Source of the DNA: Verrucomicrobiota bacterium
GTDB taxonomy: Bacteria > Verrucomicrobiota > Verrucomicrobiia > CAIQCK01
DNA: 64,000 nt
Assembly: GCA_026397915.1 (NCBI GenBank)
Contig: JAPLTX010000045.1
Location: forward strand, 18,915-82,914
Reading direction: 5' to 3'
The number at the start of each line of letters is the position of its first letter. The first letter of the stretch is position 1. The notes under the pieces are model-generated. The model did not search any database and had not been told where the DNA came from. It worked only from the letters and a program-made list of their open reading frames with translations. A program made the position numbers and the translations under genes. This document shows, piece after piece, positions 9,679-18,241 of this stretch.

Positions 9679-11067
9679 TCATTTTGGCAGCTTCGCCCTC
9701 CATTTCTTTGCCTCGTCTTGCGCGGAACGGCCAGCGGTGGTGGTAAAGTAAAACTCGCCCACCCTTTCATATCGGTCCACGATGCCCGCGACATCGCTTG
9801 GATTCCTTTTTGCGTAATCGTCAGCGTCCGCGAGTTTCTTCGTAGCAGCCGCGTCGGCGGCGTCTTCAAGCTGGCGTTGGTGCATAGACGAAGCTGCATC
9901 TTCGTCAAGCAGCTGCTGCTTGTTGACCCGATACACGTAGGCCAGCAAACACGCAATGATCAGCACAAATACCATTACCCACGCTGCGATAACGACTGGC
10001 GTGGTCATCCAAGCCGGATGGTGATGGACTTTTGCCGCCATTTGCACGGCCTCGGCCGACGTAGCAGCGACGATGGGCCGTGCAGTCGCCGGGCGCTTCT
10101 TGGGTGTGGCCCCTGGCACCGCACCGGCAGCCGGCGGTCGCTTCGAGCGCGCCATCACCGATCTCCCCTGTTCAATGGCCGCTGCCGACGGCCTGCCGCC
10201 CTCGCTGAGCGTTTTCAGGTCGGCGATGAGCGCCTCGTAACCGATGTAACGGTCGTGCGGGTCGCGGCCAAGCATTTTTTCCAGAATGGCGCAAAAGCCA
10301 TGTGAGAGCGCGGGGTTCAGTTCCCTGGCCCATGGCAGCCAGCCTTCGCGCTGTTGCATGAACACCTTCGGCCCCGTGAGATCGCCAAACGACTTCCTGC
10401 CGGTCGCCAAATGATAGAGCGTCGCCCCCAACGCGTAGATGTCGCCCTGGCAATCTTGCGCTCGCGCACCCATCGTCAGTTCCGGCGCGGTGTAGTGAGG
10501 ATCGCTGACGGGCGCGTGCGGCAATGAATGTCCCGCCTCGTTCGTCACGTTGCGCGCCAGACCGATGTCGGCCAGTTTCACGACGTTGCCGTCCGCCATG
10601 AAAATGTTCTGTGGCCGGATGTCGTGGTGCAACAACCGCACCTGCAACCACGCCGTTCGCAGCGCGCCGGCTACAGCGATGCCGACGCCAATCAGTGACG
10701 GCTCGGCCAGCTTGCCCGTGCGCGCCAGCAACTTGTCGAGCGTGTCCCCTTCCACCAGTTCCATTGCCATGCAGTGCCGGCCGCTGACCTCGGCGACTTC
10801 GAGCACACGAACCAAATTCGGATGCTGCAACCGGTTCGCGGCGGTGGCGTCCGCATAGAACCGGCTCATGAAAGAAGGATCACGATGAAACCGCGAACTG
10901 AGCACGCGCACGGCTATTCTCGAAGGCGTTCCTGGCGGCGCCTCGGAGTGGACGCGCGCGACATAGACCGTGCCCATCGTGCCGCGGCCCAACGGCTCGC
11001 GCAACTCCATGGAGCGCAACACGCCGTGCCCGCCGACGCTAAGAATTTTGCCGCGATGCGTTGACAT
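9679..11067 (-). CDS. Ser/Thr protein kinase-like protein with degenerate active site
   Basis: A 462-residue protein with a PknB-type fold (about 20-285), a basic Ala/Pro linker, one membrane helix (about 360-385, VVIAAWVMVFVLIIACLLAYVY) and a C-terminal extracytoplasmic helical region. The glycine loop (GRGTMGTVY, 28-36) and APE (194-196) are intact. The VAVK lysine is Arg54, the HxDxKxxN motif reads HHDIRPQN (Arg151 for Lys) and DFG reads DIG (167-169). The ATP-lysine replacement suggests a pseudokinase or atypical kinase. The start ATG 11067 lies only 9 bp from the tRNA-Glu terminator and has no Shine-Dalgarno sequence, so initiation is uncertain. Confidence 0.9.
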   Translation of the reverse strand: MSTHRGKILSVGGHGVLRSMELREPLGRGTMGTVYVARVHSEAPPGTPSRIAVRVLSSRFHRDPSFMSRFYADATAANRLQHPNLVRVLEVAEVSGRHCMAMELVEGDTLDKLLARTGKLAEPSLIGVGIAVAGALRTAWLQVRLLHHDIRPQNIFMADGNVVKLADIGLARNVTNEAGHSLPHAPVSDPHYTAPELTMGARAQDCQGDIYALGATLYHLATGRKSFGDLTGPKVFMQQREGWLPWARELNPALSHGFCAILEKMLGRDPHDRYIGYEALIADLKTLSEGGRPSAAAIEQGRSVMARSKRPPAAGAVPGATPKKRPATARPIVAATSAEAVQMAAKVHHHPAWMTTPVVIAAWVMVFVLIIACLLAYVYRVNKQQLLDEDAASSMHQRQLEDAADAAATKKLADADDYAKRNPSDVAGIVDRYERVGEFYFTTTAGRSAQDEAKKWRAKLPK

Positions 11068-11075
11068 GTCTATAG

Positions 11076-11101
11076 CAAAAACCCCGACCGCTGCGTCGGG
11101 G
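11076..11101 (-). terminator. rho-independent terminator of tRNA-Glu
   Basis: On the minus strand CCCCGAC-GCAGC-GGTCGGGG forms a GC-rich stem followed directly by TTTTT. It begins 8 bp after the CCA end of tRNA-Glu and ends just before the kinase-like gene, so it should end the tRNA transcript and insulate the kinase gene. Confidence 0.85.
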
Positions 11102-11108
11102 TGAAAGC

Positions 11109-11183
11109 TGGCGCCCCCACCGGGAGTCGAACCCGGCTTACTGGATTGAGAATCCAATGTCCTAGCCGATAGACGATAGGGGC
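11109..11183 (-). tRNA. tRNA-Glu (anticodon CTC)
   Basis: A complete cloverleaf on the minus strand. The acceptor stem is GCCCCTA/TGGGGGC, the anticodon loop TTCTCAA gives anticodon CTC, and the T-arm reads GGGTTCGACTCCC. The discriminator is G and CCA is encoded. It has its own promoter upstream and a terminator immediately downstream. Confidence 0.95.
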
Positions 11184-11217
11184 GGCGCCGGCCGGTTTCC
11201 TGGCCAACAGCGCGCAA

Positions 11218-11246
11218 ACGATAGGCAGCACCCCCGATGATTTCAA
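11218..11246 (-). promoter_or_regulatory. predicted sigma-70 promoter for tRNA-Glu
   Basis: On the minus strand TTGAAA (11241-11246), 17 bp, TATCGT (11218-11223). The expected transcription start is about 28 bp upstream of the mature tRNA 5' end. The rest of 11184-11374 shows no gene. Confidence 0.6.
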
Positions 11247-11374
11247 CAACTTTTCTTCCTCGGCGCCACTGCCGCGCTGGTCGGGAGGCTTCAAGGAGCC
11301 GGAAATGGAGCCGAGAAAGGCATTGCGCCGCTGCGGCGGCTGTGGTTGCATGATGCACGATTGAAGGAGAAGAA

Positions 11375-11668
11375 ATGAGCACGGCAAACGTTCGCGAACA
11401 ACTTGAGAACTTGATCAAAGACTGCACGACCATTCCGGAGGCGGTGGATCGTCTCCAGAAAAAGGGCGTTCTCTTGCGGCCGTATCCGACCGATGCCCTT
11501 TTCGGCAAAGGTGTTTCCACCGCCTTGGCGGAACTGGTTCGCGCGCTATCTGACGGCAGCATTTTCGTTCGCGATGTGCACGGCTCGACGTGCATGCTCG
11601 TGATTTACCGCACGGGCGACCTGATGTATTTGCAGGGCGAATTCAGCCTCGCCGCGCCGCCATCGTGA
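11375..11668 (+). CDS. hypothetical 97-residue protein
   Basis: A small soluble protein I do not recognise. It starts at ATG 11375 after a good Shine-Dalgarno (GAAGGAGAAGAA). The N-terminal half is helical (VREQLENLIKDC, then EAVDRLQKKGV) and the C-terminal half is strand-rich and ends with short hydrophobic stretches (TCMLVIYRTGDLMYLQG). No signal peptide or membrane segment is present. It stands alone between two tRNA genes of opposite orientation. The strong ribosome site and codon use like its neighbours support a real gene. Confidence 0.7.
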   Translation: MSTANVREQLENLIKDCTTIPEAVDRLQKKGVLLRPYPTDALFGKGVSTALAELVRALSDGSIFVRDVHGSTCMLVIYRTGDLMYLQGEFSLAAPPS

Positions 11669-11685
11669 GCAGGACGGAAAAGCCG

Positions 11686-11714
11686 TTGACGACGGCCGCC
11701 ATCTGCGTTTACTG
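11686..11714 (+). promoter_or_regulatory. predicted promoter for tRNA-Val
   Basis: TTGACG (11686-11691), 17 bp, TTACTG (11709-11714). The -10 is weak, but spacing and the distance to the tRNA 5' end at 11728 fit. Confidence 0.5.
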
Positions 11715-11727
11715 TGCGCGGCCTTTC

Positions 11728-11804
11728 GGGCGCGTAGCTCAGTTGGTTAGAGCACTACCTTGACATGGTAGGGGTCACAGGTTCGAATCCTGTCGCGCCC
11801 ACCA
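11728..11804 (+). tRNA. tRNA-Val (anticodon GAC)
   Basis: A complete cloverleaf: acceptor stem GGGCGCG/CGCGCCC, anticodon stem CTACC/GGTAG with loop TTGACAT giving anticodon GAC, T-arm CAGGTTCGAATCCTG, discriminator A, encoded CCA (11802-11804). Confidence 0.96.
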
Positions 11805-11914
11805 TTTTTCCTCCCAACTCCAGTATTAAACATCATTCACCCGTGCGATTGCGGACAAAACCGTTGATTCCGCCGGGGCGTGTTGTTAGCGTCTCGCGGC
11901 AACAGAACACGAAC

Positions 11915-12886
11915 ATGCGGATACTTTCAGGCATACAACCGAGTGGCGCGCTGCATATCGGCAACTATTTCGGCATGATGAAGCCGGCGATTGAACTGCA
12001 AGCGCGCGGCGAGGCTTTTTATTTTATCGCGGACTACCATGCATTGACGTCCGTGGGCGACGCAATATCGTTGCGTCAGAACGTGCTGGACGTCGCGCTG
12101 GATTTCCTTGCGTGTGGGCTGGATCCGGCGCGCGCCGTGTTTTTCCGCCAGAGCGACGTGCCGCAGCACACCGAGTTGGCGTGGATTCTGTCGAACGTCA
12201 CCCCAATGTCGCTGCTGGAGAAGTGCCACAGCTACAAAGACAAGACCGCCAAGGGCATCGCGCCCAATCACGGGCTCTTCGCCTATCCGGTGTTGATGGC
12301 GGCCGACATTTTGATTTACCGCAGCGATCTGGTGCCGGTGGGCCAGGACCAGAAACAGCACGTGGAGGTGACGCGCGACATCGCGATCAAGTTCAACCAG
12401 CAATACGGCGGCGGCGCGGAGCTTCTGAAGCTCCCGGAGCCGGAGATACGCGACAACGTCGCTACGGTGCCCGGCCTCGACGGCCAGAAGATGTCGAAGA
12501 GTTACAACAACACGATTGAGATTTTCACCGACGAGAAGGCGCTCAAGAAGAAGGTCATGAACATCGTCACCGACTCGGTGCCGATGGAGTCGCCAAAGGA
12601 CCCGGACAAATCGCACCTCTACGCGCTCTACAAGCTGTTTGCGACGCCAGCGGAAGCGGCAGAGATGGCTGAGCGGTTCCGCAAGGGCGGTCTCGGCTAC
12701 GGCGAGGTGAAGAAGGCGCTGCTCCAGAAGATTTGGGCTTACTTCGCTCCCGCCCGCGAGAAGCGGCAGGAGCTGATGAAGAACATGGATGTCGTTCACA
12801 ACGTGCTTCGCCACGGCGCGGAGCGTGCGCGTGCGGAGGCAGACAAGACGATGGCTGCGGTGCGTCAGGCCGTGGGATTGCGTTAG
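11915..12886 (+). CDS. trpS: tryptophan--tRNA ligase
   Basis: A 323-residue class I synthetase that charges tRNA-Trp. The Rossmann core shows GIQPSGALHIGNYFG (the HIGH-equivalent HIGN near residue 14) and the KMSKS loop (GLDGQKMSKSYNN, near residue 190). Length is typical for bacterial TrpRS. I chose ATG 11915, which gives the family N-terminus MRILSGIQPSG; the open frame upstream runs back into the tRNA-Val gene and is not coding. It is the first gene of a tight plus-strand group, with scpA starting 7 bp after its stop. Confidence 0.97.
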   Translation: MRILSGIQPSGALHIGNYFGMMKPAIELQARGEAFYFIADYHALTSVGDAISLRQNVLDVALDFLACGLDPARAVFFRQSDVPQHTELAWILSNVTPMSLLEKCHSYKDKTAKGIAPNHGLFAYPVLMAADILIYRSDLVPVGQDQKQHVEVTRDIAIKFNQQYGGGAELLKLPEPEIRDNVATVPGLDGQKMSKSYNNTIEIFTDEKALKKKVMNIVTDSVPMESPKDPDKSHLYALYKLFATPAEAAEMAERFRKGGLGYGEVKKALLQKIWAYFAPAREKRQELMKNMDVVHNVLRHGAERARAEADKTMAAVRQAVGLR

Positions 12887-12893
12887 GGGACTC

Positions 12894-13634
12894 ATGGTCG
12901 AAAACGATTACAAAGTCAGGCTTGAGATTTTCGAGGGGCCACTCGATTTGCTGCTCTACCTCATCAAGAAGACCGAGGTGGACATCTACGACATCCCGAT
13001 TGAGAAGATCACCAAGCAGTATCTGGAGTATCTGCAAGTAATGCGTATGCTCAGCCTGGACATCGCCGGTGAGTTCCTGGTGATGGCAGCGACGCTGATG
13101 CTCATCAAGAGCCGGATGCTGTTGCCAGCCGAGGAGAGGTCGGAGCAACAGGCACAGGACGAAGACGAGGGCGAGGAACCGCGCTGGGCATTAATCCGCC
13201 AACTCGTTGAATACAAGAAGTTCAAGGATGTCGCCTCATACCTCGGCCATCGCGCGCTGGAGCAGGAGAGTGTGTTTCCGCGGCATGAAGGCTCGGAACC
13301 GGAAGTCGCTGGCAGCGAATTGAAGCTGGGCGACGTGAGCATTTTTGACCTCATCAACGCCTTTAACGAAACGCTGAAGCGCGTCGCGCAGAAGGAAAAC
13401 CTCCGCGAGATCTTTGAGGAGACATACAGCGTCACCGACAAGATCGAAGAGATCCTCTGGACGCTGGGCGAGAAAGGCTCCATCAAGTTTCACAACCTGT
13501 TCGACCACGCCGCCACGCGCGCCGAGATCGTGGCGACGTTTCTGGCGTTGCTGGAGTTGATCCGCCTGAAACAGGTGCGCGCCCAGCAGTCGGCGCATTT
13601 TGGAGAAATCGAGATCGTCAAAGCAGCCGTATGA
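12894..13634 (+). CDS. scpA: segregation and condensation protein A
   Basis: A 246-residue kleisin subunit of the SMC-ScpAB complex that condenses and segregates the chromosome. The N-terminal SMC-neck-binding region has the family hallmark YKVRLEIFEGPLDLLLYLI (about 6-24), followed by the helical VDIYDIPIEKIT region. A charged linker (about 85-105) and the C-terminal winged helix that binds the SMC cap follow. The start ATG 12894 is 7 bp after the trpS stop with GGGGA upstream. It overlaps scpB by 4 bp, as expected for equimolar partners. Confidence 0.96.
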   Translation: MVENDYKVRLEIFEGPLDLLLYLIKKTEVDIYDIPIEKITKQYLEYLQVMRMLSLDIAGEFLVMAATLMLIKSRMLLPAEERSEQQAQDEDEGEEPRWALIRQLVEYKKFKDVASYLGHRALEQESVFPRHEGSEPEVAGSELKLGDVSIFDLINAFNETLKRVAQKENLREIFEETYSVTDKIEEILWTLGEKGSIKFHNLFDHAATRAEIVATFLALLELIRLKQVRAQQSAHFGEIEIVKAAV

Positions 13635-14299
13635 ACCTGAAATCCATTATCGAAGCGTTATTGTTCGCGGCCCACAAGCCGCTCAGCCCGCAGGAAATCC
13701 GCTCCGTGCTCACGAGCGAGACGGAGGACAAGAGCGGCGCCACGGCTGCGCCCCTGAAGCGGGTCCGCGAGGCCGAAATCGCCGGCGCCATTGAGCAACT
13801 GAAGGTGGATTACATCCAGAGTGAGCGCAGCTTCACCGTTGCCGAGATCGCAGGCGGTTTTCAACTGGTGAGCCGGCCGGAGTATGGGCCGTGGTTGAAG
13901 AAACTTCTGGACGTGGACCGGCCGACGCGGCTTTCGCCGTCGGCGCTTGAAACCTTGGCGATCATTGCCTATAGGCAACCGATCACGCGCGTGGAGATGG
14001 AGAGCGTGCGCGGCGTGAACGTGGACGGCGTGTTACGGACACTGCTGGAGCGCGGACTGGTGAAGATCACCGGCCGCAGCGAACTGCCAGGCCGCCCGTT
14101 ACAATATGGAACAACGCAATCGTTCCTCGAACATTTCGCCTTGCGCGATCTGACTGACCTGCCGGCGATCGAGGAACTGCGCCGCATCGAGGCAAAACGC
14201 CAGCAAGACGCCGTGGCCCAGCCCGCTGTGGAGGCGTCGCAAGCTGCGCCAGCCGCGACTCCAGAGACAGCGCCGGCTTCCCCGGAAACAACGTCATGA
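13631..14299 (+). CDS. scpB: segregation and condensation protein B
   Basis: A 222-residue partner of ScpA with tandem winged-helix domains (about 1-95 and 96-185). Family hallmarks are SIIEALLFAAHKPLS at the N-terminus, LSPSALETLAIIAYRQPITR (about 100-119) and a segment reading VDGVLRTLLERGLVKITGR after it. A low-complexity Ala/Pro tail follows. It dimerises and binds the ScpA linker in the SMC complex. ATGA overlaps join it to scpA upstream and pheA downstream, so the whole trpS-scpA-scpB-pheA run is probably one operon. Confidence 0.96.
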   Translation: MNLKSIIEALLFAAHKPLSPQEIRSVLTSETEDKSGATAAPLKRVREAEIAGAIEQLKVDYIQSERSFTVAEIAGGFQLVSRPEYGPWLKKLLDVDRPTRLSPSALETLAIIAYRQPITRVEMESVRGVNVDGVLRTLLERGLVKITGRSELPGRPLQYGTTQSFLEHFALRDLTDLPAIEELRRIEAKRQQDAVAQPAVEASQAAPAATPETAPASPETTS

Positions 14300-15132
14300 G
14301 CATCCAGAAACTCCGCAAACGGATAGACACGCTGGACGCGCGGTTGGTCAAACTGCTGAACGAGCGCACGGAGGTTGCCGGCGAGATCGGCAAAGTCAAG
14401 CGGCGGCTGGGCGAAGAGGTCTATGCCCCGGAGCGCGAAGAAGACGTGCTTAAACGCGTCACGACCAGCAATCGCGGGCCGTTGAGCGTGCGCTCGCTGC
14501 GAGCCATCTGGCGCGAAGTCATGAGCGCGTCACTGGCGTTACAGAAGAACGTGATGATTTCCGTTTTTGGCACCCGCGGGAGTTTCACCGACAGCGCGGC
14601 CCGGCAGAAGTTCGGCGGCAGTGTCACCTACAAGTATCAGCCAACGTTAGCCAACGTGTTTCGCGAGGTGGCCAAGGGCCGGGCCGACTGCGGCGTGGTG
14701 CCGATCGAGGACTCCACGGACGGTGTAACGACGCACGTTTGCGATTTGCTGATGAACAGCGACCTGAAGATTTGTGGCCAGATTCTGCTGGCTGTGACCG
14801 GCTCGCTCAATCCATCGCATATCGTTGCGCGATTTTTCGTGATTGGGCGCAAGTCAGCCGCGCCGGTGGGCAATGATTTCACCTCCGTCATCTTTTGCTG
14901 TGCGAACCGTGTTGGCGCGCTGGAAAACAGCCTCGCCGCGTTTCGCAAGCACGGCGTGAACTTGATCAACATCGAATCGCGCCCATTCAAGGACAAACCG
15001 CTCGCGGCGTTTTTTTTCGCCGATCTTCAGGGTCACGCAGACGATGCTTCCGTTCAGAAGGCGCTCGCCGAGTTAAAGCGCCACAGCACATTAGTGAAGG
15101 TCGTGGGCAGTTATCCAAACCAGAACGGATGA
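14296..15132 (+). CDS. pheA: chorismate mutase / prephenate dehydratase with internally truncated dehydratase domain
   Basis: A P-protein-like enzyme of phenylalanine synthesis, 278 residues against about 360 for the family. The AroQ chorismate mutase domain (1-85) looks intact (NERTEVAGEIGKVK, PEREEDV). The first lobe of prephenate dehydratase (about 86-170, FGTRGSFTDSAA, VVPIEDSTDG) is followed immediately by ARFFVIGRKSAAP and the ACT domain (about 196-275, ANRVGALENSL, NIESRP). The second lobe of roughly 85-90 residues is missing in frame, and the catalytic TRF motif reads ARF (178-180). Mutase activity is plausible and dehydratase activity doubtful. It overlaps scpB by 4 bp. Confidence 0.85.
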   Translation: MSIQKLRKRIDTLDARLVKLLNERTEVAGEIGKVKRRLGEEVYAPEREEDVLKRVTTSNRGPLSVRSLRAIWREVMSASLALQKNVMISVFGTRGSFTDSAARQKFGGSVTYKYQPTLANVFREVAKGRADCGVVPIEDSTDGVTTHVCDLLMNSDLKICGQILLAVTGSLNPSHIVARFFVIGRKSAAPVGNDFTSVIFCCANRVGALENSLAAFRKHGVNLINIESRPFKDKPLAAFFFADLQGHADDASVQKALAELKRHSTLVKVVGSYPNQNG

Positions 15133-15259
15133 CGACGCTCGACTTTCCTCGGTTGATGCAAAACACACTTTTTGTAGCTTCCGCGTTTGGTTTTCTTGAG
15201 TATTCACTTTGGCGGTCCTTGCCGTTTGACCAACACCGCCAGAAGCTCAGGCACTTGGC

Positions 15260-16294
15260 ATGACAAACCGATTTCTCGGCCCTTTCTTAGCCGGCGCGTT
15301 GCTGTGCAGTCCTTTTCCTGCCAGCGCGATCTACTTCAATTTTGAACCCGATCCTGGCACATCACAAGACGCTATCAATGGCTTTGTTCAAGCGGGCAAC
15401 TTGTGGAATGTTTGGCTCGGCGACAACATTACCTTGAACATCGAGATCGGTTTTACCGCACTAGATCCCGGCATCATCGGTCAGACCTCGTCGAGTTGGC
15501 TTGGCCCGTCGTATTCCGAGGTCGTGAGTGCTTTGCAGAGTCATGCCACATCGCCGGACGATTTCTCTGCTTACGGAAACTTGCAGTCCGGATCGTCCTA
15601 CAGCCGTCTTATCAATTACACCAGTAACAACCCCAATGGACCGAACAGCAGCATACCTTACGTGGACACGATGGATTGGGTTGGCCTGACCGCCGCCAAC
15701 GCCAAGGTGCTTGGTCTGCTTGGCCCCAGCTTAAACACGGACGCAAGAATTGTCTTCAGCTCAAGTTTCTCGTTTGCCTTCGACCACGCCTCGGTGGATC
15801 CCTTTTCGATAGATTTCGTAGGTGCCGCCGCGCATGAAATCGGCCATGTGCTCGGTTTCGTAAGCGGCGTGGATGACATTGATACCATGGGCGGGGCACA
15901 ACCCGGCACCAACTTCAGCTCCAACATGATTGATCTCTTCCGTTACTCGACCAACAGCATTGCCTATGGTTCCGGGGTCACTGATTACACTGCCGGCAAC
16001 GCTTATCCCAAATACTTTTCTGTGGACGGCGGAACCAATGCCATCGCGCAGTTCGCGGCGGGCAAAGTCCTGGGTGACGGCCAGCAAGCCAGCCACTGGA
16101 AGGACGGCCTCAACCTCGGCATCATGGGTCCTACAGCCGGCTACGGTCAGACGCTTAATATCAGCACCAACGACGTGCGCGCAATGGACGTCATTGGTTA
16201 TACGCTGGTGCCGGAGCCTTGCACGGCACAACTGATCTTCACCGGCTTCGCAGCCTGTGCGGCCGCGTTGGGCGCGCGCCGCCGCAGGACGTGA
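15260..16294 (+). CDS. secreted zinc metalloprotease with PEP-CTERM anchor
   Basis: A 344-residue exported protein. It has a signal peptide (about 1-23, cleavage after PASA), a protease domain with zinc motif HEIGHVLGFVSGVDD (about residues 193-207, an HExxHxxGF form), and a C-terminal PEP-CTERM sorting signal: VPEP, a hydrophobic helix, then ARRRR. The metal motif and sorting tail match the NF038122-type metalloprotease family. PEP-CTERM proteins are processed by exosortase in exopolysaccharide-producing Gram-negatives. No exosortase gene is in the window, but a Wza-like lipoprotein gene follows directly. Confidence 0.9.
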   Translation: MTNRFLGPFLAGALLCSPFPASAIYFNFEPDPGTSQDAINGFVQAGNLWNVWLGDNITLNIEIGFTALDPGIIGQTSSSWLGPSYSEVVSALQSHATSPDDFSAYGNLQSGSSYSRLINYTSNNPNGPNSSIPYVDTMDWVGLTAANAKVLGLLGPSLNTDARIVFSSSFSFAFDHASVDPFSIDFVGAAAHEIGHVLGFVSGVDDIDTMGGAQPGTNFSSNMIDLFRYSTNSIAYGSGVTDYTAGNAYPKYFSVDGGTNAIAQFAAGKVLGDGQQASHWKDGLNLGIMGPTAGYGQTLNISTNDVRAMDVIGYTLVPEPCTAQLIFTGFAACAAALGARRRRT

Positions 16295-16371
16295 CGCCGC
16301 TTCCGGTAAAAGACTGCAACAACGCCGAAAGGTGCTTGCAGCGGCAGAGGTTCAGACTTAAGAAAGCTCTC

Positions 16372-17112
16372 GTGAATCGTTCACTGTTTATTACTGCGTT
16401 GGCGGTGGCACTGTGCGGCTGCGCCAGCAATGTCACCGAGGTCGCAGAACTGGAGCGCATGAGGGACACGCCTCCCGTGGTCGGCCAGCTGCCGCTGGAC
16501 CTGACGCCCGAACTGCGCGCTGCTGGCGCGGTCGAAATCGCTGCTTACAACGGACCTTGGCTGTTTCGCCATGACAAACTGGGCAGGCTGCACGAGGGCG
16601 ACCTAATGCAAGTGGATGTCGTTGGCGTGCCGGGACTGGAGAGGAGTTACCTTGAATACATCAACGAGGAACTGCTGTGGACGCCGGAAGGCATCCAGCC
16701 CCTCAAATGCCGCCGGCGCACGCAGGAAATCGTGGCCAGAGAGTTTCCAAGCCGCGCCAGAATTCCACAAACGCCGGGGCTGCGAATCCGCGTGCTCGGA
16801 CCTTACTCGACCGATTGCTTCGTCGTGGGCGGCGAAGTGCGGAAACGCGGATTCTACCTTTGGCGGGAGGGCATGACCCTCCGGCAATCGCTCCTGAATG
16901 CCGGTGGCGTTCGGCGCGAAATGCCCGCGGGAAAAATCCATCTCGTGCGCGGTGACCGTCAGGTGACGTTCTTGCTGCACAACGTGCTCAACGGCGCCAC
17001 TCAGCCGTTTTTGATCAAACCACTCGACTCCATCAGCGTGATGGAAACCGTGGACATGAAGTTTGACGCCCGCAAGCTCGGCATTCCCCCACCACAGCCG
17101 CGCGAGAAGTAG
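16372..17112 (+). CDS. polysaccharide export (Wza/SLBB-like) outer-membrane lipoprotein
   Basis: A 246-residue lipoprotein. The start is GTG 16372, giving VNRSLFITALAVALCGCASN with a lipobox (LCGC). The export-protein N-domain is seen at about residues 65-90 (LHEGDLMQVDVVGVPG). An SLBB-type ligand-binding fold follows (about 155-235, VVGGEVRKRGFYLWREG, LRQSLLNAGGV). Such proteins form the outer-membrane exit channel for exopolysaccharide. It is solitary here, without wzc or glycosyltransferases, and follows the PEP-CTERM protease by 77 bp, so it may serve an envelope or matrix role. An ATG further up is in frame but would remove the signal sequence. Confidence 0.82.
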   Translation: MNRSLFITALAVALCGCASNVTEVAELERMRDTPPVVGQLPLDLTPELRAAGAVEIAAYNGPWLFRHDKLGRLHEGDLMQVDVVGVPGLERSYLEYINEELLWTPEGIQPLKCRRRTQEIVAREFPSRARIPQTPGLRIRVLGPYSTDCFVVGGEVRKRGFYLWREGMTLRQSLLNAGGVRREMPAGKIHLVRGDRQVTFLLHNVLNGATQPFLIKPLDSISVMETVDMKFDARKLGIPPPQPREK

Positions 17113-17134
17113 CGCCGGCAAAACGGTGCCGCTG

Positions 17135-18241
17135 TTACGTCACGTTGAACCGGAACAGCATTACGTCGCCATCCTGCACGACGTAGGCACGGCCTTCCTG
17201 TCGGACCTGGCCTTTTTCGCGCGCGGCGGCGTAGGTGCCAGCGGCCACGAGGTCGGCGAACTTCACCGTCTCAGCACAGATGAAGCCACGCTCGAAATCG
17301 GTGTGGATGACACCGGCCGCCTGCGGTGCCGTGAAGCCTTCGTGGATCGTCCACGCGCGCACTTCCTTTTCGCCGGCCGTCAGAAACGTGCGCAGCCCCA
17401 GGACGTGGTAGGCGGAGCGGATGAGCTGACCGACGCCGCTTTCCTTGACGCCGACGCTGTCGAGGTATTGCTGGGCTTCCTCGGGGGATAGATCCACCAG
17501 TTCAGCTTCGATGGCCGCGCTGATGACCACCGCCTCGGTGCCGCGGTGAGTCTCGGCGTAGTGGCGGACGGCTTGGACGTGCGCGTTGGCGTCGGGGCTG
17601 GCAAGGTCTTTCTCAGCAACGTTGCAGGCGAAGATCTCGGGCTTGCTGGTGAGCAGGCACCAGGCATTGACGAGCACCTGTTCCTCCGGGGTGAAGTCGA
17701 GGGTGACGGCGGGCTTGCCGGTGTTCATGTGCGCCTGCACGCGCTTGAGCAGGGTCATCTCCACCTCGGCGAGCTTGTCGTGGGCGTGGATCTTCTTCGT
17801 CAACGCCTGCGCGCGGCGCTCTAAAGTGTCCATGTCGGCGAAGACCAGCTCCGTGGTGACGGTCTCGATGTCGCCGATAGGATCCACTTTGCCCGTAACG
17901 TGGATGACGTTCGGATCCTCGAAACAACGGACGACCTGGACGATGGCGTCCACTTCGCGAATGTGGCTGAGGAATTTGTTGCCAAGGCCCTCGCCCTTGT
18001 GGGCGTCCTTCACCAAGCCGGCGATGTCCACAAACTCGATCGCGGCAGGCGTGACCTTGTGCGGCTTATACATCTCCGTCAGCTTGTCGAGGCGCGCGTC
18101 CGGCACGATGACGACGCCGACGTTCGGCTCGATGGTGCAAAAAGGATAATTTTCCGCCGGCGCCTTGTGCGTGCGCGTGACGGCGTTGAACAAAGTGGAC
18201 TTACCAACGTTGGGTAAACCGACGATTCCAGCTCGAAGCAT
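17135..18241 (-). CDS. ychF: redox-regulated ribosome-associated ATPase YchF/OLA1
   Basis: A 368-residue Obg-family P-loop protein. G1 is GLPNVGKST (about 7-15), the family residues FCTIEPNVG follow, G3 is DIAGL, and the NxxE motif reads NVAE in place of NKxD, which explains the ATP preference known for YchF. The C-terminal TGS domain (about 280-365) ends LMFRFNVT-like. Length fits the family (about 363). I chose ATG 18241, the canonical MLRAGIVGLPNVGK start. It is convergent with the lipoprotein gene, with a 22-bp gap. Confidence 0.97.
   Translation of the reverse strand: MLRAGIVGLPNVGKSTLFNAVTRTHKAPAENYPFCTIEPNVGVVIVPDARLDKLTEMYKPHKVTPAAIEFVDIAGLVKDAHKGEGLGNKFLSHIREVDAIVQVVRCFEDPNVIHVTGKVDPIGDIETVTTELVFADMDTLERRAQALTKKIHAHDKLAEVEMTLLKRVQAHMNTGKPAVTLDFTPEEQVLVNAWCLLTSKPEIFACNVAEKDLASPDANAHVQAVRHYAETHRGTEAVVISAAIEAELVDLSPEEAQQYLDSVGVKESGVGQLIRSAYHVLGLRTFLTAGEKEVRAWTIHEGFTAPQAAGVIHTDFERGFICAETVKFADLVAAGTYAAAREKGQVRQEGRAYVVQDGDVMLFRFNVT

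Noticed and set aside
11070..11595. Upstream extension of the kinase frame through tRNA-Glu
   Set aside because: Passes through the tRNA gene and its terminator; kinase-like sequence begins at 11067.
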